Positions 13,250 to 13,693 of a stretch of DNA of 13,693 nt are shown here, in pieces; within the stretch, counting starts at the first letter, position 1, and every line of letters starts with the position of its first letter. A program made the position numbers and the translations under genes. Below the pieces are notes generated by a model. It saw only the letters and a list, made by a program, of their open reading frames with translations. It did not search any database and was not told where the DNA came from. Source of the DNA: Patescibacteria group bacterium (GTDB lineage: Bacteria; Patescibacteriota; Minisyncoccia; UBA6257; Colwellbacteraceae); NCBI GenBank assembly GCA_018826645.1, contig JAHJZF010000056.1:1-13693 (forward strand), read 5' to 3'.

Positions 13250-13693
13250 CTATTTCTTAAAACTTCTTAGCGATCCCGATTTGGTAACAGTAAATATATC
13301 TACATATTGAATAATCTCCATCCGATTAAGGTCATCGAGAAACTGCCTCGATATATTTCTTTTCCCCGCCCACATGCTTTGTTGAATCATTTTAAACCCC
13401 ATATTCTTTAATGCGCTCCTAAGCCAAGCACGTTTGTTTCTTTTGTCTTCTGGTATATCAAAAGCAATAATTTTTAAATTGTCGCTCTGCGTTCTTGGAT
13501 AATTAGGCCTTGGTTTTTTTACATACTTCCCTAGCTTATCTCTTCCACCTTTAGTAATTCTCCATTTGCCTTCCTTCTTATCGATTAGCCCATCCTTCTT
13601 GAGATAACTAAGCATGCTACTAAAGTTGTGCCTCTCTTCTTTCGATAGAAGCCCTTCCCTAGAGACAGATTGTCTATACCGAATTTCTTTAGA
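13250..13693 (-). CDS. PaaX-like winged-helix regulator with Cas2-like domain (N-terminus cut by window edge)
   Basis: Probable DNA-binding regulator. The frame is open to the right edge, giving 147 residues with no certain start inside the window; an internal ATG at 13613-13615 falls inside the winged-helix region, so the real start is probably outside. Visible parts, in order: helix-turn-helix material ending SSMLSYLKKDGLIDKKEGKWRITKGGRDKL, a linker, then a Cas2-like ferredoxin fold beginning NLKIIAFDIPEDKRNKRAWL and continuing NMGFKMIQQSMWAGK. Combining a winged helix with a Cas2-like domain is the PaaX-type arrangement. No CRISPR repeats or cas genes are visible, so a true Cas2 is unlikely. 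It ends about 16 bp from the shared terminator palindrome. The target is unknown. Confidence 0.78.
   Translation of the reverse strand, partial: SKEIRYRQSVSREGLLSKEERHNFSSMLSYLKKDGLIDKKEGKWRITKGGRDKLGKYVKKPRPNYPRTQSDNLKIIAFDIPEDKRNKRAWLRSALKNMGFKMIQQSMWAGKRNISRQFLDDLNRMEIIQYVDIFTVTKSGSLRSFKK

Noticed and set aside
13250..13615. Cas2 endonuclease of a CRISPR system
   Set aside because: The frame extends upstream through a winged-helix region to the window edge, and no CRISPR repeats, cas1 or other cas genes are visible; PaaX-like is the better fit.

Overview
The window looks like a chromosomal segment of a Candidate Phyla Radiation bacterium (Patescibacteria, most likely Parcubacteria-like). 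The reasons are the style of the type IV pilus locus (short pilin-like proteins, a PilX-type protein with an SAR-x-IFAADAGMEHAL motif, no secretin), very compact gene packing, almost no Shine-Dalgarno sequences, and an orphan PaaX/Cas2-like protein. TGA is used as an ordinary stop (pilB, pilN, pulJ-like gene), so the standard bacterial code applies. This assignment is inferred from gene content; no rRNA or marker phylogeny is present.

Layout: everything from about 12423 down to 13 lies on the minus strand and reads as one tightly packed series: pilM, pilN, pilO, a short PilP-like membrane protein, pilB, pilT, pilC, a major-type pilin, pilD (prepilin peptidase), then four minor pilins (GspH/FimT-, PilV-, PulJ/PilW- and PilX-like), and finally ligA (NAD-dependent DNA ligase) and gatC. 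Gaps are 1-18 bp, and five junctions overlap or abut. On the plus strand, comF diverges from pilM. It converges on a partial PaaX-like regulator that runs off the right edge. A 32-bp palindrome between those two convergent genes is a likely bidirectional terminator. No stretch over 300 bases lacks a gene.

How the genes work together: PilM/PilN/PilO (plus the PilP-like protein) would form the inner-membrane alignment complex. PilC is the platform, PilB the extension ATPase and PilT the retraction ATPase. PilD processes the pilin and minor pilins. No secretin (PilQ) or secretin-pilot gene is present, as expected for a single-membrane cell. ComF next door is a competence-linked protein, so DNA uptake is a reasonable reading of the pilus, but this is inference. 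ligA and gatC are housekeeping genes that follow the pilus genes in the same direction.

Regulation: several genes have a -10 box so close to the start codon that the transcript would be leaderless or nearly so, notably the pilin gene (TGGTATAAT, 7 nt from ATG), pilT (TGATATAAT, 11 nt) and pilM (TATAAC, 7 nt). I found no evidence of a wholly new system. The points worth checking are the leaderless promoters, a 31-bp palindrome inside pilB, an altered zinc-ligand residue in LigA, the mini-PilP protein and the six-cysteine pilin.
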